Assembly: GCF_040225985.1 (NCBI RefSeq)
Contig: NZ_JBBPEU010000008.1
Location: forward strand, 62,001 to 126,000
DNA: 64,000 nucleotides
Direction of reading: 5' to 3'
Source: Shimia sp040225985
Lineage (GTDB): Bacteria > Pseudomonadota > Alphaproteobacteria > Rhodobacterales > Rhodobacteraceae
The translations under genes and the position numbers were made by a program. Below are positions 35,987-45,031 of this stretch, in pieces. Numbering within the stretch: position 1 is the stretch's first letter; each line of letters begins with the position of its first letter. Below the pieces are notes generated by a model. The model was not told where the DNA came from. It did not search any database and was given only the letters and a program-made list of their open reading frames with translations.

Positions 35987-36997
35987 TCAGCCCCCGCAAA
36001 TCCCCTGTAGCGCAACCCATTCCCCATCACTCAGCACAGGGTCGGGGCTCGTGACAAATGGGTCCGCCTCGATCAGTTCCAGCGTATTTTCGCCCGAGGG
36101 GTCGACCGCATAGGCATAGGGGCTGGTCCTGACCTTGTAGGTTTCGAACCCCGCCAGCATCAGGTCGATTGGTGGTGCGGCGGTAGGATCGGCGATGCTC
36201 TCTTCTGCAAAATCGCGCAGCGTATCGGTGGGCACGCCGCCCGTGGTCAACAGCCGGAAACTCGTCAAAAGAGAGGATGAATCCAGTAACCGGCGCAGAG
36301 GGTCATATTGGGCGGCGCTGACCTTTTCGGCGATGATATAGCCGGCGGCGACATCCGGGTCTTCATAGTCTTCCACAATGGCCCGGTTCAGCAGCATGGT
36401 GCCCCCGGGCAGGGCGCGAGCGGTTTGCACACCGGCACGCACGATTACAAGGCGTGATACCTCCATACGCTCGGCCAGAGCGGTCAGCGACGGCAGGGCG
36501 AGAGGATCAGCACAGGGCGGCCCGGTGAGACGCTGGGTCTGGCGCAACAGGTCTTCGCCGATCTCGGCGCGCTTGCTGTCGGGCACCACCGCAATCGCAT
36601 GCGACCGCAGCGCCTCGGGTAGCCAGAATACCGCCAGCGCCGTCAGCGCTACGGCAGAGGCCGCAAGCGACACAATCCTCAGCCGTCCGGGGCGTGGGCC
36701 CCGCCGCCGGATCGCGCGGCGCAGTTTTTCGATGGCCTCGACCATCTCGGTTTCTTCGGCGGGCAGTTCGAGCGTTTCATCCGGGTCGCCATCCGGCGCA
36801 TAGAGTGCCGGAAGTTCTCCGGGGTTCATCCGCTGCACGGCGGGCAGCGACCAATGCGCAAGGGGCTTGTCCCGCATATCCGTGATGGTCAGCGACGCAT
36901 CTCCGATCGACACGATGACATCCCGCCGCTGGTCTTGCGCCGAGGCTCTCCATAGGCCCGCCGCCTCAATGCGTTGATATTTTTCTAGGGCCGTCAT
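35987..36997 (-). CDS. membrane protein with degenerate M48-like domain
   Basis: A 336-residue protein with a cytoplasmic N-terminal domain (about 1-100), one transmembrane helix (about 105-126) and a periplasmic domain. The segment ARALPGGTMLLNRAIVEDYE (193-212) and the following helix DPDVAAGYIIAEKVSA resemble M48 metallopeptidases, where NAFALPGG... is followed by AHExxH. Here HExxH reads AExxS (A223-E224-K-V-S227), so zinc binding should be lost. The family relation is inferred by eye. It is convergent with the SPOR gene. Confidence 0.65.
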   Translation of the reverse strand: MTALEKYQRIEAAGLWRASAQDQRRDVIVSIGDASLTITDMRDKPLAHWSLPAVQRMNPGELPALYAPDGDPDETLELPAEETEMVEAIEKLRRAIRRRGPRPGRLRIVSLAASAVALTALAVFWLPEALRSHAIAVVPDSKRAEIGEDLLRQTQRLTGPPCADPLALPSLTALAERMEVSRLVIVRAGVQTARALPGGTMLLNRAIVEDYEDPDVAAGYIIAEKVSAAQYDPLRRLLDSSSLLTSFRLLTTGGVPTDTLRDFAEESIADPTAAPPIDLMLAGFETYKVRTSPYAYAVDPSGENTLELIEADPFVTSPDPVLSDGEWVALQGICGG

Positions 36998-37057
36998 GCG
37001 TTTGCTCTGGGGCTGGTCGGGCTGCTCTGCCTCTGGGTTTTGTCCACACTAGCACAA

Positions 37058-37094
37058 GAAAAATGCGGGCGGCAACGCATCACGCTGCCGCCCG
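37058..37094 (-). terminator. terminator of the acyl-CoA synthetase gene
   Basis: On the minus strand CGGGCGGCA/TGCCGCCCG (9-bp stem, 11-nt loop) is followed by CATTTTTC. It starts 29 bases after the stop. Confidence 0.78.
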
Positions 37095-37122
37095 GTCATG
37101 ACAAAACGGTGTGCTCCGCCTT

Positions 37123-38751
37123 TCAGAGATCGGCTGCGACCTTGCGCAGCTGGAATTTCTGGATCTTGCCCGTGGATGTCTTGGGCAGTTCCTCGAACAC
37201 AACCTTTTTCGGCGTCTTGAACCCGGCCAGCTTGCTTCGGGTAAAGGCGATGATCTCGGCCTCTTCCACGGATTGCCCGGGCAGCAATTCGACAAAGGCG
37301 CAGGGCACTTCGCCCCACTTTTCGTCGGGTTTCGCCACAACCGCCGCCAGCGAAACGGCGGGGTGCTCCATCAGAACGCCCTCGACCTCGACGGACGAGA
37401 TGTTCTCGCCTCCCGAGATGATGATGTCTTTGGCGCGATCGGCGATTTGCAGATAGGTGTCGGGGTGCTGGATCGCGATATCGCCCGAGTGGAAATACCC
37501 ACCCTTGAACGCCTCGGCGGTGGCCTCGGGGTTCTTGAGATACCCTTTCATGACCGAGTTCCCGCGAATGACGATTTCGCCCTGGGTGTTGCCGTCCATC
37601 GGCACCTGATCCATGTTTTCGTCCACAACGGTGATATGTTCCATCATCGGCATGGCCACGCCTTGCCGGGCCTTGATCGCGGCGGTGCCGGGTTTGTCCA
37701 GCGCGTTCCAGTCGCCACCTTTCCAATAGCACTCGGTCACGTGGCCATAGGTCTCGGTCAGTCCATAGACCTGCGTGACGTTGAACCCCAGATCCTCGAT
37801 CTTGGCGAGCGTGGCCGGGGCAGGGGGCGCGCCTGCGGTAAAGACCTCGACCGTGTGGTCAAAGGTGCGGCGTTCTTCCTCAAGCGCGTTGACGATCATG
37901 TTCAACACGATTGGCGCCCCGCCAAAATGTGTCACGCCGTCATAGTGGATCGCGTTATAGATGTTCTGCGCGGTTACATCGCGACAGCAGACCAGCGTCC
38001 CGCCCAGCATCGGCATCAGCCAAGTGTGGTTCCAGTTGTTGCAATGGAACATGGGCACAATCGCCATGTAGACCGGGTGCAGTACCATGCGCCAACTGAC
38101 CACGGTACCCATCGTCATCAGGTAAGCGCCTCTATGGTGATAGACCACGCCCTTGGGGCGCCCGGTGGTGCCGGACGTATAGTTCAGCGCAAGGGACTCC
38201 CATTCATCCTCGGGCATGATCCAGTCAAACGCGCGATCGCCCGAGGCCAGAAGTGCCTCGTACTCGGTGTATTTACCCGATGCGTGCCAACCATCGAAAT
38301 CGTCGGCGACCTCGATGATCTGCGGCCCGTCGCCGGGCATCTGTGCAATCGCTGCCTCGGCCAGTTCAAGGAATTGGGGATCGACCAGAACGACCTTGGC
38401 GCCGCCATGTTCAAAGATATAGGCAACGGTATCGACATCGAGGCGGATGTTGATGGTGTTCAAAACGGCGCCACAGGCGGGCACGCCGAAATGGGCCTCG
38501 GCCTGCGCAGGCAGGTTGGGCAGCAGGGTCGCAACCACGTCGCCTGGCTGGACACCCAGCTGTGCCAAGCCCGAGGCTAGGCGTGTGCAGCGTTCATAAT
38601 ATTCGGCATAGGTTTTGCGGTGTTTGCCATAGACCACGGCCAAGTGGTCGGGGAACACATCACGCGCACGCCGCAGATGCGACAGGGGTGTCAACGGCAC
38701 AAAGTTGGCGGCGCATTTGTCCAGCCCGGTTTCATCAACCATCCAGCCCAT
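37123..38751 (-). CDS. fatty acyl-CoA synthetase (DmdB-like AMP-binding ligase)
   Basis: The 542-residue AMP-forming ligase has P-loop NYTSGTTGRPKG, the adenine segment VYGLTETYG and the hinge and adenylation Lys K529 in KTSTGKIQKF. Its pattern matches medium/long-chain acyl-CoA synthetases that in Roseobacters include the 3-methylmercaptopropionate ligase DmdB. ATG 38751 has AGGGAGGA in ribosome-site position and was preferred to 38838. DMSP-derived acid is a possible substrate; sequence alone cannot separate this from ordinary fatty acids. Confidence 0.87.
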   Translation of the reverse strand: MGWMVDETGLDKCAANFVPLTPLSHLRRARDVFPDHLAVVYGKHRKTYAEYYERCTRLASGLAQLGVQPGDVVATLLPNLPAQAEAHFGVPACGAVLNTINIRLDVDTVAYIFEHGGAKVVLVDPQFLELAEAAIAQMPGDGPQIIEVADDFDGWHASGKYTEYEALLASGDRAFDWIMPEDEWESLALNYTSGTTGRPKGVVYHHRGAYLMTMGTVVSWRMVLHPVYMAIVPMFHCNNWNHTWLMPMLGGTLVCCRDVTAQNIYNAIHYDGVTHFGGAPIVLNMIVNALEEERRTFDHTVEVFTAGAPPAPATLAKIEDLGFNVTQVYGLTETYGHVTECYWKGGDWNALDKPGTAAIKARQGVAMPMMEHITVVDENMDQVPMDGNTQGEIVIRGNSVMKGYLKNPEATAEAFKGGYFHSGDIAIQHPDTYLQIADRAKDIIISGGENISSVEVEGVLMEHPAVSLAAVVAKPDEKWGEVPCAFVELLPGQSVEEAEIIAFTRSKLAGFKTPKKVVFEELPKTSTGKIQKFQLRKVAADL

Positions 38752-38861
38752 CAGAGTCCTCCCTTGATTCCCTAGGCACATGTCGGTTTTACGACAGATA
38801 TCCCGTATCGCGTGGCATAAGAAATCCGTCAATGACAATTGTCTGACAATAAGGGGCAGAA

Positions 38862-39761
38862 ATGAGCGACTCCGTCAACAACAGACCGATGCAGGCGGCC
38901 GTGTCGATGCTGTCGGCAATGGCTTTGATCGGGTTGATCGACAATTTCGTCGCCGTGATCGCCGACCATGTTGGCCTGTGGCAGTTCCACGCTATGCGCT
39001 CGACCCTGATGGCACCATTGTTGATCGCCATGGCGGCCATTGGTTTGGGGCAACTGCGACCGAAAAACTGGCGTGCGGTTTTCGGTCGCGCGGCTGTATT
39101 GTCGATGTCGATGATGCTCTATTTCGGGTCGCTGGGCATCATGCCGATTGCACAGGCCCTTGCAGGCATGTTCACCTCTCCGATTTTTGTTCTGCTCATC
39201 AATATCGTCGTCATGAAACAACGCATCGGGCCGTGGCGGATCGCGGCCGTGTTCATGGGGTTTGCGGGCATCCTGATGGTGTTGCAGCCCGGCGGTGCGG
39301 GGTTCGGCTGGCCGATGGTGATGCCGGTGCTGGCGGGATTCTTCTATGCCATCTCGGCCATTGCCACCCGCAGCTGGTGCGCCGGTGAAAGCGCGCTGTC
39401 GCTTCTGGCGGCGAACATGCTGGTGCTGGGGGGGATTGGCCTTGTCATGTCGGCTGTCCTTTCTGTGGTGACGGGTCCCGACACAACTGATTTCCTGACC
39501 CGTGGCTGGACATGGGATATTTGGGGCGTGTTGCCCTGGGCCGCCGTCCAGGCGGTGGGCTCGGTGATCGGTGTATTCCTGATCATCCGCGCCTATCAGC
39601 TGGACGAACCCACCAATGTGGCCGTGTTCGAATATGCGGTGATGATCTTTGGCCCTGGCTTTGCATTCCTGCTTTACGGCCAGTCCCTCAGCCTGTTCCA
39701 GGCCTTTGGAATCGCCCTCATTTCAGCCTCCGGAATCCTGATCGCGCTGCGCTCGCGCTAA
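38862..39761 (+). CDS. EamA/DMT superfamily transporter
   Basis: A 299-residue membrane protein with about ten helices in two EamA repeats (first about 12-145, second about 158-296). It has the family's GxxGxLMVL-like GFAGILMVLQPG end of the first repeat and FGIALISASGILIALRSR at the end of the second. DMT proteins export or import amino acids or other metabolites; the substrate is unknown. It is divergent from the acyl-CoA synthetase gene. Confidence 0.88.
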   Translation: MSDSVNNRPMQAAVSMLSAMALIGLIDNFVAVIADHVGLWQFHAMRSTLMAPLLIAMAAIGLGQLRPKNWRAVFGRAAVLSMSMMLYFGSLGIMPIAQALAGMFTSPIFVLLINIVVMKQRIGPWRIAAVFMGFAGILMVLQPGGAGFGWPMVMPVLAGFFYAISAIATRSWCAGESALSLLAANMLVLGGIGLVMSAVLSVVTGPDTTDFLTRGWTWDIWGVLPWAAVQAVGSVIGVFLIIRAYQLDEPTNVAVFEYAVMIFGPGFAFLLYGQSLSLFQAFGIALISASGILIALRSR

Positions 39762-39937
39762 AGTTTTTTTCACGATTGTCCCCCAGACTTGGCGCAATGA
39801 CAGGCCGCGCAATTGCTTTGTACGGGCCTCGGAAACAGTGACACAATCTTTCCTCATTCCGGGCAAAGGAGTTCCCTAAACTTTTAGACAAATGATTTTG
39901 CTGCACTTTTTAACTGCCAAACTTCAGGGGATGTGAA

Positions 39938-40591
39938 ATGTTTGGATGGACCCACCCGCAAGGCTGTATCGGGGGCAATCCCGAAGCTTCGCACAGCACA
40001 TATGATCCGGTGCTTTTGGGCGCCGGGGCCGGATTTGTCGAAGGAACGCATGTCGCGTCGCAACAGGGCTGGACCCCGATCGAAGACCTGCGTGTCGGCG
40101 ACAAGGTTCTGACCTTTGACAACGGCGCGCAGAAAATCACGTCCATCGTGCGCAACGCTCTGTGGAATGGCCCCGGACCCTGCCCGGAGAGTTTCTGGCC
40201 CCTGCTGATTGAGGAAGACACGATCGGCAACGGCGAGGAAATGCTTCTGATGCCGCATCAGGGCGTTCTGATCGAAAGCGAAGAGATCATGGACCATTGG
40301 GGCGATCCCTTTGCCGTGATCCCGGCTGCCGCACTTTTGATCCTTGAGGGTGTGGAACGCTGCGAACCGGTCGAACCGGTCGAGATCATCCTGCCCGTGT
40401 TTGAAACCGATCAGATGGTCTATGCCGATTTCGGCGCGCTGTTGTTCTGTCAGGCGCAATGGGGTGTCAACGCCGGTGTGGTGCCGCGTCAGGGGATGGC
40501 GACCAATTACAACATGCTGCCCCGCTTCGTCGCTGAAAAGCTGCTGGCCGCCACTTATATGTGCGACAACATCGATTACGACGTCGCCTGA
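39938..40591 (+). CDS. stand-alone Hint-fold protein lacking the Cys nucleophile
   Basis: A 217-residue protein that is little more than a Hint domain: GFVEGTHVASQQGWTPIEDL, RVGDKVLTFDNGAQKITSIV, LLMPHQGVLIES and a C-terminal region ending AATYMCDNIDYDVA. Hint proteins begin with C-F-x-x-G-T; here that Cys is G32 (AGFVEGT), so self-splicing or autocleavage is not expected. There is no signal peptide. AGGGGA precedes ATG 39938. It stands alone and ends at a terminator shared with fadB. It is the intact counterpart of the decayed Hint protein at 4774-5612. Confidence 0.8.
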   Translation: MFGWTHPQGCIGGNPEASHSTYDPVLLGAGAGFVEGTHVASQQGWTPIEDLRVGDKVLTFDNGAQKITSIVRNALWNGPGPCPESFWPLLIEEDTIGNGEEMLLMPHQGVLIESEEIMDHWGDPFAVIPAAALLILEGVERCEPVEPVEIILPVFETDQMVYADFGALLFCQAQWGVNAGVVPRQGMATNYNMLPRFVAEKLLAATYMCDNIDYDVA

Positions 40592-40637
40592 GACACCCCG
40601 CGCCGGGTTCAAAAAAAACGCTACTCACAAAATGAAA

Positions 40638-40662
40638 CGCCCGGAAGAAAATCTTCCGGGCG
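40638..40662. terminator. two-way terminator between the Hint gene and fadB
   Basis: A perfect 11-bp stem CGCCCGGAAGA/TCTTCCGGGCG with an AAA loop lies between the two convergent genes, with a T-rich stretch (TCTTCATTTTT) to its right and an A-rich stretch to its left. Confidence 0.8.
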
Positions 40663-40686
40663 TCTTCATTTTTCGCTGGGCTGGGA

Positions 40687-42879
40687 TCAGGCCGCTTTTG
40701 CGTCCTGACCGAAACGGCCATAGAAGCTCTGGCCCTTGTCTGCCATTTCGCGCAGAAGCGGCGGGCAGGCAAACCGGTCGCCGAATTTCGCGGCCAGCTC
40801 GTCACATTTATCGGCGGCCCAAGGCGCACCCACGATATCAAGCCACGAGAACGGGCCACCCGACCACGGCATGAAGCCCCAGCCAAGGATCGCGCCGACG
40901 TCGCCTTCGCGGATGTCTTCCAGCACACCGGCTTCCAGTGCGCGGACCGCTTCCAGAACCTGTGCAAAGATCAGGCGATGCTGGACCTCGGTCACCTCGG
41001 GCTGCTCTTCGGCCAGCGGGAATTTGTCGTTGAACCCTTCCCAATAGCCCAGACGCTTGCCGTTCTCGTCATAGTCAAAGAACCCGGCCTTGGCCTTGCG
41101 CCCAAGACGGCCCTCATCAACCATCCAGAAAGTCACGTCATCGGCTACGGATTTCGGATAGGCATCGCCCATCGCCGCCATGGTCGCCTTGGCGATCTTG
41201 GCCCCAAGGTCGAGCGAGGTTTCATCCACCAGCTGGATCGGCCCCACGGGGAAGCCCAGAAGCTGTGCCGCGTGATCCAGAAGCGGACGCGCCACGCCTT
41301 CGCCAGCCATCATTACACCTTCGTTGATGTAGGGAATGATGCAGCGGTTGGCATAGAAGAAACGTTCATCATTGACGACAATCGGGGTCTTGCGGATCTG
41401 GCGCACGTAATCCAGCGCCTTAGCCACGGCGCGGGGGCCGGTTTCCTTGCCCTTGATGATCTCGACCAGCATCATTTTCTCGACGGGCGAGAAGAAGTGG
41501 ATGCCGATGAACTGTTCCTTGCGGACCGAGGCTTCGGCCAGACCGGTGATCGGCAGGGTCGAGGTGTTCGAGGCAAAGATCGCATCCTCGGGAATGATCG
41601 CCTCGACCTTTTTGGTCATCTCGGCCTTGACGCCCGGATCTTCAAAGACGGCCTCGATGATCAGGTCCACGTCGGACAGAGCATTCAGGTCGGTGGTGGC
41701 GTTGATCTTGGCCAGCATCGCCTCTTTCTGCTCGGGCGTTGCTTTCTTGCGCTTGATGCCCTTGTCCATGAAGTTCTCGGAATAGGCCTTGCCGCGATCC
41801 GCCGCTTCCTGCGTGGTGTCGATCAGCACGACATCCATGCCCGCTTTGGCCGAGACCAGCGCGATGCCCGCGCCCATCATGCCCGCGCCCAGAACACCAA
41901 CTTTCTTGACGGTCTGGTCCGGCACGTCGGGACGGTTGGCGCCTTTTTCCAGCGCTTCCTTGTTCAGGAACAGGCTGCGGATCATCGCCGACGAGGACGG
42001 GTTCATCAACACATTGGTGAACCAGCGCGCCTCGATCTTGAGCGCGGTGTCAAACGGCACCTGCGCGCCTTCATAGATGGCGGACAACATCGCCTTGGCC
42101 GCCGGATACACGCCCCAGGTGTTCCCGTTCACCATCGCCGAGGCCCCGACAAAGGTCATGAAACCCGCGGGGTGATATGGGTCACCACCGGGCATCTTGT
42201 AGCCTTTTTCGTCCCACGGCTTGACGATCTTCGGCTCGGACAGAACCCATTCACGAGCCGCGGCGATCGGGTCTTCGTTCACTTCGTCGATGATCCCGGC
42301 TGCCTTGGCTTTCTTGGGATCGACCATCTTGCCCTGCAGCAGGAACGGCGACGCCGCCATGGCGCCCATCTTGCGTACAAAGCGCGTGGTGCCCCCGGCG
42401 CCGGGGAAAATCCCGACAAGGATTTCCGGCAGGCCGATACGGGCCTTGGGGTTGTCGGCGGCAAAGATGCGGTGACAGGCCAACGGCAGTTCCAGACCAA
42501 TGCCCGCAGCTGTGCCGGGCAGGACGCAGGCAATCGGCTTGCCGCCCTTGTTGGTCTTGGGGTCCATGCCGGCGCGTTCGATCTTGCGCAGCAACTCGTG
42601 CATTTTCATGATGCCTTCGAACAGACCACGGGCCGGTTCGTCGCCCGCCTGTTCCTTCATCACGGCCAGCAGGTTCAGGTCCATGCCACCGGCAAAGGAA
42701 CCCGGCTTGCCCGAGGTGACGATCACGCCTTTCACAGCGTCATCGGCCAGCGCCTTGTCGATCCCGTCATTCAGCTCTTCCAGGCCGACAAAGGACATGA
42801 CGTTCATGGATTTGCCGGGCACGTCCCAGGTGATGGTTGCAATGCCGTCGGCGTCGGTCGCGTAGTGGAATTCGGTCAT
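40687..42879 (-). CDS. fadB: bifunctional enoyl-CoA hydratase / 3-hydroxyacyl-CoA dehydrogenase (FadB/FadJ-like)
   Basis: The 730-residue multifunctional protein has an N-terminal crotonase domain (oxyanion GSFAGGMDL, then GIGLELP and GLPEILVGIFPGAGGT with both catalytic Glu) and a C-terminal NAD-dependent dehydrogenase (NAD site GVLGAGMMGAGIA; catalytic His in IGIHFFSPVEKM). It hydrates and oxidises beta-oxidation intermediates. It starts 12 bases after the thiolase stop, so the two form the classic fadBA pair and complex. The stretch of residues 240-300 before the dehydrogenase is the usual linker. Confidence 0.93.
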   Translation of the reverse strand: MTEFHYATDADGIATITWDVPGKSMNVMSFVGLEELNDGIDKALADDAVKGVIVTSGKPGSFAGGMDLNLLAVMKEQAGDEPARGLFEGIMKMHELLRKIERAGMDPKTNKGGKPIACVLPGTAAGIGLELPLACHRIFAADNPKARIGLPEILVGIFPGAGGTTRFVRKMGAMAASPFLLQGKMVDPKKAKAAGIIDEVNEDPIAAAREWVLSEPKIVKPWDEKGYKMPGGDPYHPAGFMTFVGASAMVNGNTWGVYPAAKAMLSAIYEGAQVPFDTALKIEARWFTNVLMNPSSSAMIRSLFLNKEALEKGANRPDVPDQTVKKVGVLGAGMMGAGIALVSAKAGMDVVLIDTTQEAADRGKAYSENFMDKGIKRKKATPEQKEAMLAKINATTDLNALSDVDLIIEAVFEDPGVKAEMTKKVEAIIPEDAIFASNTSTLPITGLAEASVRKEQFIGIHFFSPVEKMMLVEIIKGKETGPRAVAKALDYVRQIRKTPIVVNDERFFYANRCIIPYINEGVMMAGEGVARPLLDHAAQLLGFPVGPIQLVDETSLDLGAKIAKATMAAMGDAYPKSVADDVTFWMVDEGRLGRKAKAGFFDYDENGKRLGYWEGFNDKFPLAEEQPEVTEVQHRLIFAQVLEAVRALEAGVLEDIREGDVGAILGWGFMPWSGGPFSWLDIVGAPWAADKCDELAAKFGDRFACPPLLREMADKGQSFYGRFGQDAKAA

Positions 42880-42891
42880 GGGTGTGTCTCC

Positions 42892-44103
42892 TTACACGCG
42901 TTCGATGATGGTGGCTGCACCCATGCCGGATGCAATGCAAAGGGTCGCAAGTCCGACTTCCTTGTCCTGGCGCTCAAGCTCGTCCAGCAGGGTGCCGATA
43001 ATGATCGCACCGGTCGCACCCAGCGGGTGGCCCATTGCGATCGACCCGCCATTGACGTTCACGACCGACGGGTCGACGTCAAACGCCTGCTGGAAGCGCA
43101 GAACGACCGAGGCAAAGGCCTCGTTCACTTCGAACAGGTCGATGTCGCCGATGTTCATGCCGCTGTCAGCCAGGATTTTCTGGGTGGCCGGTACCGGACC
43201 GGTCAGCATGATGGTCGGATCCAGACCGATCTTCGCGGTCGATTTGATGCGCGCACGCGGGGTCAGGCCGTATTCTTTGCCGAACTCTTTGTTGCCGATT
43301 AGAACTGCAGCCGATCCGTCCACGATCCCCGACGAGTTACCCGCGTGGTGGATGTGATTGATCGCTTCGAGATGCGGGTATTTCATGATCGCCAGCTTGT
43401 CGAAACCGGGCATCACTTCGCCCTGTTCCTTGAAAGCGGGTTTCAGGCCGCCAAGGCTTTGCATGTCGGTGCCGGGGCGCATGTATTCGTCGCGGTCCAG
43501 AATGGTCAGGCCGTTCTGGTCCTTGACCGACACGATGGACTTTTCAAAGCGGTTCTCTTCCCACGCCTGCGCAGCCCGACGCTGCGATTCCATGGCCAGC
43601 GCATCGGCCTGATCGCGGGTGAACCCGTATTCGGTGGCGATGATGTCTGCCGAGATGCCTTGGGGGACGAAATACATGTCCATGGCCACGGACGGATCCA
43701 CGGCAATCGCCGCGCCGTCCGATCCCATTGGTACGCGACCCATCATCTCGATGCCGCCGGCGATATAGGCGTTGCCCGCGCCACCCTTGACCTGGTTGGC
43801 CGCGATGTTCACGGCTTCCATGCCCGAGGCGCAGAACCGGTTGATCGACAGGCCAGGAATGCGTTCATCCAGGTCCGAGGCCAGAACCGCGGTCCGAGCA
43901 AGACAGCCGCCTTGTTCCTTCACCTGGGTGACGTTGCCCCAGATCACGTCCTCGACGGCATGGCCCTCAAGGTTGTTGCGCTCTTTCAGCGCGTTCAGAA
44001 CGGTTGCCGAAAGGCGCACCGAGGTCACCTCATGCAGGGAACCGTCCTTGCGGCCCTTGCCGCGCGGGGTGCGCACGGCGTCATAAATATAGGCTTCGGT
44101 CAT
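42892..44103 (-). CDS. fadA: acetyl-CoA C-acyltransferase (thiolase, FadA/FadI-like)
   Basis: A 403-residue thiolase that cleaves 3-ketoacyl-CoA. Nucleophile C91 lies in NRFCASGMEAV, followed by NEAFAS, GGSIAMGHPLGATG with the catalytic His, and C389 in LCIASGMG. Two ATGs stand side by side; the second (44103) is better placed, six bases after AAGGAG. It lies between the GST gene (14 bp) and fadB. Confidence 0.94.
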   Translation of the reverse strand: MTEAYIYDAVRTPRGKGRKDGSLHEVTSVRLSATVLNALKERNNLEGHAVEDVIWGNVTQVKEQGGCLARTAVLASDLDERIPGLSINRFCASGMEAVNIAANQVKGGAGNAYIAGGIEMMGRVPMGSDGAAIAVDPSVAMDMYFVPQGISADIIATEYGFTRDQADALAMESQRRAAQAWEENRFEKSIVSVKDQNGLTILDRDEYMRPGTDMQSLGGLKPAFKEQGEVMPGFDKLAIMKYPHLEAINHIHHAGNSSGIVDGSAAVLIGNKEFGKEYGLTPRARIKSTAKIGLDPTIMLTGPVPATQKILADSGMNIGDIDLFEVNEAFASVVLRFQQAFDVDPSVVNVNGGSIAMGHPLGATGAIIIGTLLDELERQDKEVGLATLCIASGMGAATIIERV

Positions 44104-44117
44104 CATGATCTCCTTGT

Positions 44118-44756
44118 TCAGGCTCGGTCAGCAGGGCTGCCGGGCATCAGGTCGTAGGGGTGTTTCCAGCCCTCGAGGGCCGATATGTTGGAAAGCCAGC
44201 GGTCGATATTCGGCCACGCGGCGCGGTCGAACCCGAAAGGTTCGTCGTAAAACAGGTATCCACAGCAAGACAGGTCCGCATTGGTCAGGCCATCGCCCAC
44301 GATCCAGTCGCGCCCTTCGAGATGCTTGTTCAAAATGTCATAAGTGCTTTTGAGACGGCCCTGGTTGAAGGCGATCACCTCTTGCGGGCGCTTGTCCTCG
44401 GGCAGGAAGTTCATCAGGAACCGCGTCGGCCCAGCCACCGCGCTGAGCTTGGAGTTGTCCAGCAGCACCCAGCGGAAAATCTCGTAATTCTCGACTGCGT
44501 TCTTGCCACCGAATTTACCCGATTTCTCGGTCACGTAGGCCAGGATCGCGCCTGACTGGCTGGTGGTAAAGTCGCCATCCACGAGGGTCGGACACTCGCC
44601 CATCTCGTTGACGGTATTTCGAAAGTCTGGGCTGCGGGTTTCGCCCGCGAAAAAGTCGACATAGACCGGTTCCCAGTCCAGCCCGCTGAGTTCCAGCGCC
44701 AGCGCGGCCTTGTAGGAATGCCCGGATTCGCCGAAGCAGTAGAGTTTGATGGTCAT
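44118..44756 (-). CDS. glutathione S-transferase family protein
   Basis: The 212-residue protein has an N-terminal thioredoxin-like domain (KLYCFGESGHSYKAALALEL; cis-Pro in GECPTLVDG; glutathione-binding TTSQSGAI at about 62-69) and a helical C-terminal domain with the N-capping GLTNADLSCCGYL. It heads the gst-fadA-fadB transcript. Its role there is unknown; detoxifying reactive enoyl-CoA or aldehydes is a guess. ATG 44756 follows AGGGAA. Confidence 0.9.
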   Translation of the reverse strand: MTIKLYCFGESGHSYKAALALELSGLDWEPVYVDFFAGETRSPDFRNTVNEMGECPTLVDGDFTTSQSGAILAYVTEKSGKFGGKNAVENYEIFRWVLLDNSKLSAVAGPTRFLMNFLPEDKRPQEVIAFNQGRLKSTYDILNKHLEGRDWIVGDGLTNADLSCCGYLFYDEPFGFDRAAWPNIDRWLSNISALEGWKHPYDLMPGSPADRA

Positions 44757-44783
44757 TGCGCGTTCCCTGTTTTGGCGGTCGGA

Positions 44784-45002
44784 GCGGGGGTTTTGCACCC
44801 CCGCACCCCCGCAGAGTATTTTTTGCAAGATGAAGGGGCGAGTTTACGTGCTGTTAATGAAAATGCGCGAGTTTTTGAGGCGCGGTACAGGCTGGAGAGC
44901 CGATGGCCGCGCAAGGTGAAGCCCTGCTGTCCCGCCGGCAAGCGCCACGCCGGATGGCAGGGTGGACGTCCTGCTTCATCTTGCCTCAAATACTCGAATT
45001 CC
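44784..45002. repeat. inverted pair of dispersed intergenic repeats upstream of gst-fadAB
   Basis: The minus-strand element CTTCATCTTGCAAAAAATACTC lies at 44813-44836 and a near copy TTCATCTTGCCTCAAATACTC on the plus strand at 44975-44995. The first is joined to a hairpin GCGGGGGT/ACCCCCGC (44784-44804) and a run of CCCCCGC repeats. A third relative lies at 20896-20925. Between the copies (44837-44974) nothing else is recognised. Confidence 0.55.
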
Positions 45003-45031
45003 ACGCTTGCCGCCTCCCAACAGCCTCTCGG

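Noticed and set aside
40978..43302. 774-aa plus-strand frame
   Set aside because: It is the antisense shadow of fadB and part of fadA; only the minus strand carries recognisable enzymes.
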